From positions 1 through 64,000 of the forward strand of contig NZ_CANLMP010000006.1 of NCBI RefSeq assembly GCF_947492405.1: 64,000 nt of DNA, read 5' to 3'. This document shows, piece after piece, positions 8,597-16,611 of this stretch (position 1 is its first letter; each line of letters begins with the position of its first letter). The DNA is from an uncultured Aquimarina sp. (GTDB taxonomy: Bacteria; Bacteroidota; Bacteroidia; Flavobacteriales; Flavobacteriaceae). The translations under genes and the position numbers were made by a program. The notes below the pieces were generated by a model. The model had not been told where the DNA came from. It did not search any database and worked only from the letters and a program-made list of their open reading frames with translations.

Positions 8597-8615
8597 TCAC
8601 GTATCAATTACGTGA
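8597..8615. other. Perfect hairpin/operator upstream of the MerR-like gene
   Basis: TCACGTA (8597-8603) and TACGTGA (8609-8615) form a perfect 7-bp stem with a 5-base loop, in the 160-bp gap between two plus-strand genes. It is followed by a T-rich but interrupted tract, so either a weak terminator for the upstream gene or an operator for the gene at 8661. Confidence 0.5.
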
Positions 8616-8660
8616 TGGTTTATTCTTATATTAGCATATATAAACACTAAAAGCAAACAA

Positions 8661-9428
8661 ATGAAATCACATCAAGAAGATTTTACAGCACATAGCCAAG
8701 CCTTGAATGAATTAATTTTCGAGAGCAAAGCAATGATAGGAATAAATAGAATGACGTTGCACACTTGGCGATTAAAAGGAATATTAGACGACAAAAGAGA
8801 TCCAGAAAGCGTAAACAGATATAACTATTACAGCGCCTTAGATGTTATTCTTATTAGTGTTTTAAATGAAATGAAAAGCTTACGATTCTCACACGTTGAA
8901 ACGAAAGCTTGCAAAGATGCTATACTTGCACCCATAGTAGCTAAAGATGGAAAAGAATATCCTGCTCTTGAGTATTATTCATTTTTGGTATTGCTCTATA
9001 ATCAGCCCGTATACATCGTCATTACCTACAACAAAGGAATGGAATCCGTTTGGATGCTTGATGAAAAAGACTATTTCGCCAAATTAAGATCAGGTGATAT
9101 AGAAAACCACACAACGATTTGTTTACATAAGGCAATTAAAACCAACCTTGAGCCTGTCTACAATATACCCGATTTCTGCAAATTGGCTGGTTTAACAGAC
9201 GATGAATTAAAGGTTATTGAAATCATAAGAGCCAAAGAATACAAAACCATACGAGTATTGAAAAAAAATGGTGAAATGGATTGCGTAGAAGGTACAGAAA
9301 GAATAGAGGATGCCCAAAGAATAGAAAAAATGCTTCGCGATGGAGATTACCGAAATATAGAAGTAAAACAAAACAACAATAAAGTTACCGTAGCTCACAG
9401 GCTAGTGAGAACAGATTTTAAAAAATAA
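8661..9428 (+). CDS. MerR-like HTH protein (255 aa)
   Basis: 255 residues. Residues ~25-75 fit a MerR/excisionase-type winged HTH: IGINRMTLHTWRLKGIL, then an N-R-Y-N-Y-Y wing (cf. R-x-Y), and DVILISVLNEMKSLRFSHV. The rest is not recognised; the C-terminal ~60 residues are charged and helical. It lies upstream of the small 129-aa gene and the recombinase on the same strand, so it may be a control protein of excision or transfer (inference). Confidence 0.6.
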   Translation: MKSHQEDFTAHSQALNELIFESKAMIGINRMTLHTWRLKGILDDKRDPESVNRYNYYSALDVILISVLNEMKSLRFSHVETKACKDAILAPIVAKDGKEYPALEYYSFLVLLYNQPVYIVITYNKGMESVWMLDEKDYFAKLRSGDIENHTTICLHKAIKTNLEPVYNIPDFCKLAGLTDDELKVIEIIRAKEYKTIRVLKKNGEMDCVEGTERIEDAQRIEKMLRDGDYRNIEVKQNNNKVTVAHRLVRTDFKK

Positions 9429-9500
9429 TGAGTATTAACGCAAGATGACCGCTACAAGTCATGCACCACTTATAAACTACTGTATTTACCGACGCTACAA

Positions 9501-9890
9501 TTGGATCTACAGCAATTAAGTATTAAAATGAATACCTATGTAAAAAAGAAAAAATTTATACCCTTATCTGAACTTTGCCAGCTATTAGGAGTAAAAGGCA
9601 TTAAAACAGCATTAGAATGGTGTGATAAGCATCAAGTTCCAACTACAACGGTAGGCAATAAATCCGTTGCTGATCTTTTCTTTGTAGAACTGGAATTGGA
9701 CAGAAAAGCCATTGTTCACCTGAAAAACAAATATCCTGATCATTGGGAAGCTTTATATCACTGCTATACACATAATGATCGCTATGGATTTATAGAACTA
9801 GCAGAAATTAAAGATAGTTCACCAATCCTAAAACCAAAAACAAAGGTTCAGCCAAAATCTGAACTTGCTAAAAAATTCGCAGCTTCATAG
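9501..9890 (+). CDS. Small DNA-binding-like protein next to the recombinase
   Basis: 129 residues from a TTG at 9501; an ATG at 9528 (MNTYVKKKK) is the more natural start. FIPLSELCQLLGVKGIKTALEW is an HTH-like segment. The stop lies inside the reading region that precedes the recombinase start at 9916, about 25 bp away, so the two are probably co-transcribed. Position and size suit an excisionase/recombination directionality factor (inference). Confidence 0.55.
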   Translation: MDLQQLSIKMNTYVKKKKFIPLSELCQLLGVKGIKTALEWCDKHQVPTTTVGNKSVADLFFVELELDRKAIVHLKNKYPDHWEALYHCYTHNDRYGFIELAEIKDSSPILKPKTKVQPKSELAKKFAAS

Positions 9891-9915
9891 CTATGTATTT
9901 ATAAACAGATACGAA

Positions 9916-11262
9916 ATGAAACGTAAAAAACTGCCTAAAAAAAAGCATAAGGGAATGTCTATCTACTGCACTGGTTGCAACCATAATTTCTCCTGGACTC
10001 ATAAACAAGAAAATGGGAAGACAATAGAACCCCTATGCAAGAAAAATGGCAGATCATTTTCGAGCTGTAAATCTCCAGAAAAACATTCCTATAAAAAAAC
10101 CGTTCACATACCAGGAACAAGCAAAGGCACTACGACAAAACTTTTGAATTCAACACGTTATGAGGATGCGGTTATAGAAGGTATAGAATTCAGAACTAAT
10201 TTTCTTGGAGAACTTCTTAGTACGAATTCCTCTACTGAGCTAAATAGAAACAATCTGATTTATCTCTTTGATGCTCAAATAGAATATGTAGATTTTTACT
10301 CAGATGTAGGCGTACCTCCCCATAAGAGAAAAAACAGAAGTAAACAGCAAGTATCGAACATGCTAAGAGCCCTTACACTATTCAATGAAGCTATCGAGTA
10401 TCAAAATATAAATAAAAGAATCCTACGTTGTGATAAAGTCGGTGAAATCCACGTAGGTTATTTTCATACCTATATTAATGGATATGCTGCTAATACTTAT
10501 AATCGTTTTATAGGAGCCCTTAAAGCATTTTTCAAGTGGGCTATTAAAACATACTCTTTAAAAATAGAAAACCCTTTTGAAGACGTAAATTCAAAATCCA
10601 CTACCTACCAAATTGAAACCATTGAACAATCAGAATTCAAAGGGTTACTATCACTTCTGAATCATAAAAACGGAAAGGTAGATAGAGTTAGCAAAACAGG
10701 AAAATTAGTTAAAAAGAACATGTATCGCCCATTTCTAAAAAGTGCATTTCAACTAGCTCTGCATACTGGTGGCAGACGTGAGGAAATTATGGGAATGAAA
10801 TGGTCGATGATAAAAGAAGATTCAAACGGACACCCCCTATATATCGAAGTTCCAAATTTAAAGGTTCAAAGATCAAATCAAACTTTAGGAAAGTCTAAGA
10901 TTGTTGCTCCAAAAATAATTCCTGTGACCAAAGGCTTACACGAAATTCTAATAAGAATGGGATACCACAAGAAAAAAAACAATGATCAATTTATTATCTA
11001 TCCAAATAGAGAAAATAAAAGCATGGACTGGTTAACATCAATTTTATCTCGAAGTTTTAGCCACTTTTATGCACTTCTGGGCAACGAAAAACAATTACAG
11101 TTTAAATGCTTGCGAAAAACATACTTAACGTACCTAAACAAAGCTATGAAGGGTAGTACCAAATCTTTATCATCGCATTCAAATCAAAAAGTATTAGACA
11201 CACATTATATTGATCCTAAGATTATTTCTAAGGCAATCAGGGAGGTGGAGATATTTTCTTAG
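9916..11262 (+). CDS. Tyrosine recombinase (integrase) with N-terminal zinc-ribbon-like region
   Basis: 448 residues from the ATG starting MKRKKLPKK; the longer frame from 9865 overlaps the upstream gene and is less likely. The N-terminus has paired cysteines (IYCTGCNHNF, and CKKNGRSFSSC), possibly zinc binding. A core-binding domain covers ~110-235. The catalytic domain has LALHTGGRREEIMGMKW (first Arg), LQFKCLRKTYLTYL (box II region), a histidine at SSHSNQ, and the Tyr in HYIDP. It cuts and joins DNA at att sites through a covalent phosphotyrosine. It probably mobilises the surrounding island. Confidence 0.9.
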   Translation: MKRKKLPKKKHKGMSIYCTGCNHNFSWTHKQENGKTIEPLCKKNGRSFSSCKSPEKHSYKKTVHIPGTSKGTTTKLLNSTRYEDAVIEGIEFRTNFLGELLSTNSSTELNRNNLIYLFDAQIEYVDFYSDVGVPPHKRKNRSKQQVSNMLRALTLFNEAIEYQNINKRILRCDKVGEIHVGYFHTYINGYAANTYNRFIGALKAFFKWAIKTYSLKIENPFEDVNSKSTTYQIETIEQSEFKGLLSLLNHKNGKVDRVSKTGKLVKKNMYRPFLKSAFQLALHTGGRREEIMGMKWSMIKEDSNGHPLYIEVPNLKVQRSNQTLGKSKIVAPKIIPVTKGLHEILIRMGYHKKKNNDQFIIYPNRENKSMDWLTSILSRSFSHFYALLGNEKQLQFKCLRKTYLTYLNKAMKGSTKSLSSHSNQKVLDTHYIDPKIISKAIREVEIFS

Positions 11263-11439
11263 TCTAATGAATTCTTCTGGTTAATAGTAAGTGTTTATTT
11301 AAAATTTCTTTAGTTCATTATTGATAACGCCCTAAGAGTCAAATTTGTTATGACAACTACTCTTATACACAAGGGTAATCTATAAAAATGGTGGTTTTAG
11401 TGAACTTTTACTCAGAAACCGGGGAATACAACTTAGCTA

Positions 11440-11491
11440 GTTCAATAAAGCGGTTCATTTTCTAAGTTTACGATTTGACGCTTAATTGAAC
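11440..11491. repeat. Inverted copies of the boundary motif
   Basis: GTTCAATAAAGCG (11440-11452) faces CGCTTAATTGAAC (11479-11491): 12 of 13 positions pair, with a 26-base loop. It is the same sequence family as the boundary motif found across 13.6-22.8 kb. The 400 bp between the recombinase and the DUF262 gene hold no other gene; an AT-rich dyad lies at 11583-11609. Confidence 0.7.
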
Positions 11492-11637
11492 TCATTTTTA
11501 TCAAAATATCTCCTGCTTATGGTATTCTTGAAAATTGCGAGTGTAAATTTACTTTTACAAAAAGCTTATCAAAATTTTAGGGAAAAAATATTATTGTAAA
11601 TATTTTTTTCTAATTTAGAGGCAACGTAAAGAGTAGA

Positions 11638-11679
11638 ACCACCCCATATCTGAAGTTTCTTCGGGTATGGGGTGTTTTT
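11638..11679 (+). terminator. Rho-independent-type hairpin before the DUF262 gene
   Basis: CACCCCATA (11640-11648) pairs with TATGGGGTG (11666-11674), followed by TTTTT. This is a strong intrinsic terminator. It lies only 25 bp before the ATG at 11702, so it either ends an upstream transcript (possibly a short RNA starting near 11625) or acts as an attenuator for the DUF262-HEPN operon. Confidence 0.75.
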
Positions 11680-11701
11680 AACAATAAAGTATAACAGAAA
11701 C

Positions 11702-12742
11702 ATGTTGACAGAAGCTCAAATTGAAACAATTGAAACGCAAATAAGAGAAAAACAACAAACAGTTGATTATGATGTAAAAGAATATCCCGTTGAAATATTG
11801 GTATCGAAATACAAAACAGATTTAGAAACAGATGAGAATGAAATATTTATACCTGCTTATCAAAGATCTTTCGTTTGGGAAGAAGAAAGACAATCTAAAT
11901 TTGTGGAATCTATACTACTGGGATTACCAATCCCTTACATTTTTACGGCTGAAAATGAAGACGGGAGATTAGAAATTGTTGATGGTTCTCAAAGAATTAG
12001 AACGTTAGAGAATTTCCTTAGCGATAGATTAACCTTAAGTACTCTGGAAATTCTAGACACTTGTAATGGGTTAAGATTTTCAGATTTTCCGACTAGTAGA
12101 AAAAGGAAAATAAATAACACAAGTTTGCGAATGATTGTGCTTTCTGAACATAGCGATGAAGACGCAAGATTTATGTTGTTTGAAAGAATAAATTCTGGAA
12201 GTGTTATACTTAAAGATATGGAAAAGAGGAAAGGAAGTTTTACTGGCCCTTTTACTGATTTTGTATATGAGTGTGCTTCAGATCCTCAATTCTTGAGACT
12301 AACAAGTTTTACGGAAAGAACTAAAAAACGGGGAGAACCACAAGAATTAATACTTAGATTTTTCGCTTACTCAGAAAGTCTTGCTGATTACACCGGTTAT
12401 GTAAATGAATTTTTGAATGATTACAATAAAACAAAGAATGAAACATTTAATCGTGCCAACCTTGAAACTGAATTTAAAAACATGCTAAATTATGTTGAAG
12501 CAAATTTCGAAAATGGCTTTCTAAAAGGCGCTCATCACACATCAACGCCTCGAGTTCGATTTGAAGCAATTGCGGTTGGGATAAATCTAGCTTTAAAAGA
12601 AAACCCTAACCCAACAACAAATGTGAACGATTGGCTTAATTCAGAAGAATTTATTGCGGAAGTAACGGGGAGTTCAACTAATACCCCTGTTAAGCTTAGA
12701 AGTAGAATAAATTTTGTAAAAAATCGAGTTCTTGGTTTATGA
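11702..12742 (+). CDS. DUF262 (ParB/GmrS-type) protein
   Basis: 346 residues from the ATG of MLTEAQIETIETQ; the GTG at 11672 lies in the terminator hairpin and is rejected. DUF262 signatures are clear: IPAYQRSFVWEEERQSKF, then IVDGSQRIRTLENF, and FERINSGSVIL. In GmrSD/BrxU-type enzymes this domain binds/hydrolyses nucleotides and governs a nuclease domain; here the usual DUF1524 HNH partner is absent and the protein ends after ~345 residues. Its stop overlaps the start of the HEPN gene (ATGA). I infer that it is the sensor half of a two-gene defence module. Confidence 0.85.
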   Translation: MLTEAQIETIETQIREKQQTVDYDVKEYPVEILVSKYKTDLETDENEIFIPAYQRSFVWEEERQSKFVESILLGLPIPYIFTAENEDGRLEIVDGSQRIRTLENFLSDRLTLSTLEILDTCNGLRFSDFPTSRKRKINNTSLRMIVLSEHSDEDARFMLFERINSGSVILKDMEKRKGSFTGPFTDFVYECASDPQFLRLTSFTERTKKRGEPQELILRFFAYSESLADYTGYVNEFLNDYNKTKNETFNRANLETEFKNMLNYVEANFENGFLKGAHHTSTPRVRFEAIAVGINLALKENPNPTTNVNDWLNSEEFIAEVTGSSTNTPVKLRSRINFVKNRVLGL

Positions 12743-13545
12743 TTGATGTTAAATTAGATTTTCAAGAGAGGAAATTACAAATAGAAAAATATTTATCATT
12801 TGTATGGATAGCAGATCATCGTATATCTATTTCGAACTTAGATTCAATCTCTTCCAGTAAAATATCAATCAATGACACAACAGAACTAAATATGGCATTA
12901 TACCTTAATAATAATTCATATCAAATTGATTTGACTTTAGCGAAGATATTAAAATCAAACTCAATTCTGCTATTCTATAATTTGATTGAGGGAACCATAA
13001 ATTCTGTTATGAATGAATACTTTGCAGCATTGAACGCTACCGGTGCAAGTTACAAGGAACTTAAGCCTCCGATTAAGAAGATTTGGCTAAAATACAAACA
13101 TCGATCTTTTGGCGTAGGAGCAAAGAAAAAAGATGAATATATATTTAATGCAATTGAAAATATTCTTGAAGATGCAGTACAAATACAACCTAAAGAAATT
13201 AGAGATTCAGAGTTGGGAACTAGAATGATATATAATTTTGAAGCATATAGTAAAGAAACTAACTCAAAAGATATATCTGGAAATCTCGACGCAAGGAAAA
13301 TAAAGGGAATTTTTGATCTATATGGATTGCCTGAAATTACGAGAAATTGTGATTCTATGCTTAAAGTAAAAAACAAAAGAAATAGTCTTGCTCATGGAAA
13401 TGAAACATTTACAGAAGTAGGGAGCAACTTCTCCATTGACGATTTATTCAAAATGAAAATTGAAATAACCAATTTTTTGGAGGAACTAATTCAAAATGTA
13501 GAAACATTTATTATAAATGAAGATTTTAAAATAGCAAGTGAGTAA
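12739..13545 (+). CDS. HEPN-domain RNase-like protein (MAE_28990/MAE_18760 type)
   Basis: 268 residues. The C-terminal region has KRNSLAHGNE, i.e. the R-x4-H catalytic motif of HEPN ribonucleases, embedded in helices. The N-terminal half (SILLFYNLIEGTINSVMNEY) matches the pattern of the MAE_28990-type HEPN families. HEPN proteins cleave RNA, often as toxins or phage-defence effectors. The gene overlaps the DUF262 gene by 4 bp, so expression is coupled. The family name is from pattern memory; the RX4H motif is seen directly. Confidence 0.75.
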   Translation: MIDVKLDFQERKLQIEKYLSFVWIADHRISISNLDSISSSKISINDTTELNMALYLNNNSYQIDLTLAKILKSNSILLFYNLIEGTINSVMNEYFAALNATGASYKELKPPIKKIWLKYKHRSFGVGAKKKDEYIFNAIENILEDAVQIQPKEIRDSELGTRMIYNFEAYSKETNSKDISGNLDARKIKGIFDLYGLPEITRNCDSMLKVKNKRNSLAHGNETFTEVGSNFSIDDLFKMKIEITNFLEELIQNVETFIINEDFKIASE

Positions 13546-13606
13546 CCTTGTATATGAAATCATAGCACCTATTGGTAGACTATGCTTTATATAAAAAGTA
13601 TTAAAA

Positions 13607-13649
13607 GTTCAATAAAACGAAGGAATATAAAGGACATATATCCTTTATA
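13607..13649. repeat. Boundary motif copy followed by a hairpin
   Basis: GTTCAATAAAACGA at 13607-13620 is an exact copy of the boundary motif. Directly after it TATAAAGGA (13626-13634) and TCCTTTATA (13641-13649) form a 9-bp perfect stem. The pair separates the DUF262-HEPN operon from the DUF3574 lipoprotein gene. Confidence 0.75.
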
Positions 13650-13672
13650 ACATTGCTAGAAAACATTACCGA

Positions 13673-14053
13673 ATGAAATACCGCATAATAATATCACTAT
13701 CTTTTTTAGTTCTAATTTCTTGCGGAAGTGTTAAAAAAACATCACAAATAAAGACAGAATTATACTTTGGACTTTCAAATGATGAGGGAGCTATATCTAA
13801 TAATATTTGGTTAGAATTTAAGAAAAATCATATTGATAAAATCTTAAATGGCTATACAATCGTTGATGCGTATGGCTATTGGACTGGAAGTAATGGAACC
13901 AAAGTTGAAGAAGCAACAAAGATTTTGGTCTACGTGCACAAAAAATCTGATTTTGAAAGTCAAAAAATTGATTCAATAATTAATTTATATAAAAGTAAGT
14001 TTAAACAAGAATCAGTACTGAAAATAGAACAGAGAATCAAAATAAAATTCTAA
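13673..14053 (+). CDS. Lipoprotein, DUF3574-like
   Basis: 126 residues. Signal peptide and lipobox are clear (LSFLVLISCGS, lipidated Cys near residue 17). The mature part follows the DUF3574 pattern: ELYFGLSNDEGAISNNIWLE, then IVDAYGYWTG and KVEEATKILVYVHKK. The family's role is unknown. It should be anchored on the periplasmic side of a membrane. It stands between two operons and is bounded upstream by the repeat motif. Confidence 0.7.
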   Translation: MKYRIIISLSFLVLISCGSVKKTSQIKTELYFGLSNDEGAISNNIWLEFKKNHIDKILNGYTIVDAYGYWTGSNGTKVEEATKILVYVHKKSDFESQKIDSIINLYKSKFKQESVLKIEQRIKIKF

Positions 14054-14131
14054 AAACATTAGTCATTTTTTCAATGGCTAAAGCATTGTATTAGTAGGAA
14101 TCAATTTAATTAATTAATAAAATCAAATATT

Positions 14132-14311
14132 ATGGCAAAGAAAGACAACCCAGGACCGATTACACCAAGATGCTTAGTAGGTCTTTCACCTGAAACACTA
14201 AAAGAAGTAAAGGAACTATTGGAGAAACAAAAAGGAAAATCTGAAGAACTTGATAAGGCTCTTGACCAGTTAATAAAAATAACTGACACAAGTGTCGATG
14301 ATGATGAATAG
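14132..14311 (+). CDS. 59-residue peptide, first gene of a three-gene operon
   Basis: ATG at 14132; begins MAKKDNPGPITPRCLVGLSP, then a strongly charged helix (ETLKEVKELLEKQKGK) and an acidic tail ending DTSVDDDE. It has one cysteine and no signal peptide. The stop (14309-14311) overlaps the start of the next gene (ATGATGATG at 14298-14306), so they are coupled. In front of an oxygenase-like and a methyltransferase gene it could be a RiPP precursor, or a small partner protein with a coiled-coil. No precursor family is recognised. Confidence 0.65.
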   Translation: MAKKDNPGPITPRCLVGLSPETLKEVKELLEKQKGKSEELDKALDQLIKITDTSVDDDE

Positions 14312-15065
14312 AAAAGACTGGTATTTAAGTAATCAATCTGGTAATGATGATAATTCAAATGTTCCGTTACAATTGTGCAAGATTTATTTATCTAAATACA
14401 AAGAACTTGACAACAAAGGTAAATTAGAATTTAAAACTTATTTGAACACAGTTGTTTCTGAACTCACACCTTCTTGCAAAATTCCCAAGGTTGGAACCAC
14501 AAGCTATAATAATATCCAAGGTATTGCTTTGTTTTTCTCAATGGTCGCTAAATCTGGTCTAATTTTTAATGATTCTTATCGTTCATTAAACATAAAACAG
14601 CATTTTAATGATTGTATAGATGAATCAGCTATAATGAGGAGCTCAAGAAGTGATAGGAATGAAACATTTAGGTCAACTTATGGAGGTGAAGCTTCATTAA
14701 ATTTCTCAAGTAACGCAAACTTGCAAAAAGAGTTAGAAGATAAGTTAGGATTTGAAGTAATTAATTCAGGTCATAATTCATATTTATACTATGATAAGGA
14801 ATGTAGCAGTATTAATATGCACGTTGATAGAAAAGAGTACGAGATAAACGTTCTTGTAAAACTGAGTCACACATTTAAGAACGGACAACGTTCTAAATTG
14901 ATTCTTTGGGATTCTAATCTTGGACCTATTGAAAATGAAATACCGATTGGAAATGTTCTTGCATTTCATGCTAATGGCACAATACACGGTAGACTTGAGT
15001 GCGCAGATGACGAAAAAATAACACTATTATCAATGGGATTTGTACCAAAACAGATTGATTTATGA
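14298..15065 (+). CDS. 2OG-Fe(II) oxygenase-like protein
   Basis: About 255 residues; starts among three consecutive ATGs (14298, 14301, 14304) or a GTG at 14292. The C-terminal part shows an H-x-D motif (INMHVDRKEYEINVLVKLSH, H and D near residues 174-176) followed about 50 residues later by H and R in HANGTIHGRLEC, the spacing expected of the double-stranded beta-helix iron site. The N-terminal 130 residues are not recognised. It overlaps both neighbours. I infer a hydroxylase-type modifying enzyme; the substrate may be the 59-aa peptide. Confidence 0.55.
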   Translation: MMMNRKDWYLSNQSGNDDNSNVPLQLCKIYLSKYKELDNKGKLEFKTYLNTVVSELTPSCKIPKVGTTSYNNIQGIALFFSMVAKSGLIFNDSYRSLNIKQHFNDCIDESAIMRSSRSDRNETFRSTYGGEASLNFSSNANLQKELEDKLGFEVINSGHNSYLYYDKECSSINMHVDRKEYEINVLVKLSHTFKNGQRSKLILWDSNLGPIENEIPIGNVLAFHANGTIHGRLECADDEKITLLSMGFVPKQIDL

Positions 15066-15850
15066 ATAATTTATTTGTCGTTGGCGGGGGAATGAATCCA
15101 ATGGATGATTTGACACTCAAAGGTATTAGAGTTGCTAAAAGGAGTGATTTAATTTTTGTAATTACTGGAAATTACTCCGAAACAGAAGAAGTATTAAGAC
15201 AAAATGGTGTTAAAGGAGAAATTGCTGATTTGATGCCTCTTTATCACGATGGAGGAATTGATGAAGATAATTACAGAAGAATAGCAAAAACGATAATACA
15301 AAGCTTTGAAATTCATCGTGAAGTTTCTATAGTCGTGAACGGCGACCCAATAGTAGGAGTTTCTTGGTGGAAGAGACTGGAGAATGATAAGGCTTTTAGA
15401 GCTGAGATACATTATATAGATGGGATATCAAGTATGGTTAGTGTATTCACTAAAAAGAAATTAGACCCGATAGAGAAAGGTTCTATTATAGTCGATGTCA
15501 ATCGCTTATTACTCTTTAGATATGAAATACCAAATGACCTAAATTTATTAATCTTAGATATTTGTTCAACCGGAACAAGAAAGACTCACTTAAGCAATCC
15601 TGCAAAAGACAATTCTTGGGATGTATTATGTGATTATCTAACAGAAATTTATTCAGAAAACCATACTTGTTATTTAGTAACAATAAAGATGGGTGGAAAC
15701 ACTCAAAATTTAATTAAAAAACATACTATATCAAGTTTACGCAATGCCCTAACTTCTATTGTTTTTGGTGCATCTTTATTAATGCCAGCCCAAAGTTCAA
15801 AAACTGTTTCGACTGAGTTTTTATCCAAATTATTGAATATAAATATATAA
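15062..15850 (+). CDS. Tetrapyrrole-methylase-fold SAM methyltransferase
   Basis: 262 residues. The N-terminus FVVGGGMNPMDDLTLKGIRV matches the glycine-rich start of the TP-methylase fold (CbiF, and the borosin alpha-N-methyltransferases). Further matches are a Y-x2-IAKTII helix, VVNGDPIVG (the GDP-type motif) and YIDGISSM (the P/D-G-x-S-S motif). There are no corrin genes nearby, so cobalamin synthesis is unlikely. Fold-mates in RiPP pathways methylate peptide backbones; with the 59-aa peptide and oxygenase this may be a peptide-modifying operon. ATGA overlap with the gene before. Confidence 0.7.
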   Translation: MNNLFVVGGGMNPMDDLTLKGIRVAKRSDLIFVITGNYSETEEVLRQNGVKGEIADLMPLYHDGGIDEDNYRRIAKTIIQSFEIHREVSIVVNGDPIVGVSWWKRLENDKAFRAEIHYIDGISSMVSVFTKKKLDPIEKGSIIVDVNRLLLFRYEIPNDLNLLILDICSTGTRKTHLSNPAKDNSWDVLCDYLTEIYSENHTCYLVTIKMGGNTQNLIKKHTISSLRNALTSIVFGASLLMPAQSSKTVSTEFLSKLLNINI

Positions 15851-15956
15851 TACACTATTGGGTAGAAAATCTTTTTACGTGCGTCAAAATGGTAAATAAA
15901 TTAATAACCAGAATAATAAAATAACGGAATAAAAACGTTCGCTAACAATGATTTTT

Positions 15957-16018
15957 ACAGACTTATCCTAAAAGTTCCTGTTGAATTTTCAGCTTGTCGT
16001 GTACTTGCAAAAGTCTGT
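15957..16018. other. Folded intergenic element
   Basis: ACAGACTT (15957-15964) pairs perfectly with AAGTCTGT (16011-16018), enclosing about 46 bases with further short self-complementarity (AAGT/ACTT). It lies in the 226-bp gap between the methyltransferase gene and the convergent array, 40 bp before the head-to-head boundary motifs. It may be a terminator-like or recombination-site structure; no T-tract follows. Confidence 0.5.
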
Positions 16019-16057
16019 GCTACCCCAGGCAACTGTTTATAGCCGAAACCGTTAAAA

Positions 16058-16085
16058 GTTCAAATAAACGATCGTTTTATTGAAC
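16058..16085. repeat. Head-to-head boundary motifs (28-bp palindrome)
   Basis: GTTCAAATAAACGAT (16058-16072) meets ATCGTTTTATTGAAC (16071-16085), giving a near-perfect palindrome. It is the point where the array turns from plus-strand to minus-strand genes. The right half also codes the C-terminal K-V-Q-stop of the membrane protein at 16077. Confidence 0.8.
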
Positions 16086-16292
16086 TTTAGTTTTCCATTG
16101 TTTTATAATCGTTCTTGTCATAAAGAAAAATAGTATCAAAAAAATTATTAAAAGAGGGGTTCCGATAATATATAAAAATTGAATCATACAACCATCACCT
16201 GAGCAAGGTCTATTACCAGCCGCAATCATAATCAATGAAATAATTACCCCAGCTACTGTCAAAACATAAAGAATCCAAAATATTATTCTCAT
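16077..16292 (-). CDS. Small two-pass membrane protein (71 aa)
   Basis: 71 residues; two hydrophobic segments (FWILYVLTVAGVIISLIMIA and MIQFLYIIGTPLLIIFLILF) around a short loop with two cysteines (CSGDGC). The last residues K-V-Q and the stop are coded by the boundary motif. It starts 3 bp after the stop of the 95-aa gene, within a second motif copy (16291-16305), so the two genes are coupled. Function unknown. Confidence 0.65.
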   Translation of the reverse strand: MRIIFWILYVLTVAGVIISLIMIAAGNRPCSGDGCMIQFLYIIGTPLLIIFLILFFFMTRTIIKQWKTKVQ

Positions 16293-16295
16293 CGT

Positions 16296-16583
16296 TTATT
16301 TAGACTTTATAATTCTGGGATGCTTAAGATTATAATCTTCATGCGCATCAAAAATTGATTTAACATCATTTTGAGTATATTCATAATCCTTGTCAGTAAG
16401 TAATTTTCGTGATAATGCGATCCTCATATCTAATTCACTTACATCTGTAGCATTATTTAATGTAGTTTTTCTTATAGCATCTACATTTGCATCATTTTTT
16501 GGTGTATATTCTAATGTATACGCAGTTCCTTCAGGTAAAGGAAAATTAAACCAATGATTCTTTAAAAATTCTTCTTTTGTCAT
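16296..16583 (-). CDS. Small hypothetical protein (95 aa)
   Basis: 95 residues, soluble, mainly helical in the C-terminal half (LDMRIALSRKLLTDKDYEY). It ends I-K-S-K-stop, coded by the motif GTCTAAATAAACGATG, whose ATG is the start of the membrane-protein gene. A further motif copy (16589-16603) sits just upstream of its own start. No family recognised; the setting of small paired genes is like arrays of immunity genes (inference). Confidence 0.6.
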   Translation of the reverse strand: MTKEEFLKNHWFNFPLPEGTAYTLEYTPKNDANVDAIRKTTLNNATDVSELDMRIALSRKLLTDKDYEYTQNDVKSIFDAHEDYNLKHPRIIKSK

Positions 16584-16588
16584 AATTC

Positions 16589-16603
16589 ATCGTTTTATTG
16601 AAC
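16589..16603 (-). repeat. Boundary motif copy
   Basis: ATCGTTTTATTGAAC on the plus strand, i.e. GTTCAATAAAACGAT read on the coding strand, between the stop of the 113-aa gene and the start of the 95-aa gene. It is followed by G of ATG, exactly as in the other copies, but this ATG is out of frame with the gene. Confidence 0.8.
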
Positions 16604-16611
16604 TTTCTAAG

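Noticed and set aside
11672..11701. GTG start for the DUF262 gene
   Set aside because: It is in the stem and T-run of the terminator hairpin.
14132..14311. Firm call as a borosin precursor
   Set aside because: No binding-domain or core signature of known borosin precursors is visible; left as an open possibility.
15194..15412. Minus-strand ORF inside the methyltransferase gene
   Set aside because: Opposite-strand shadow of a well-supported gene.
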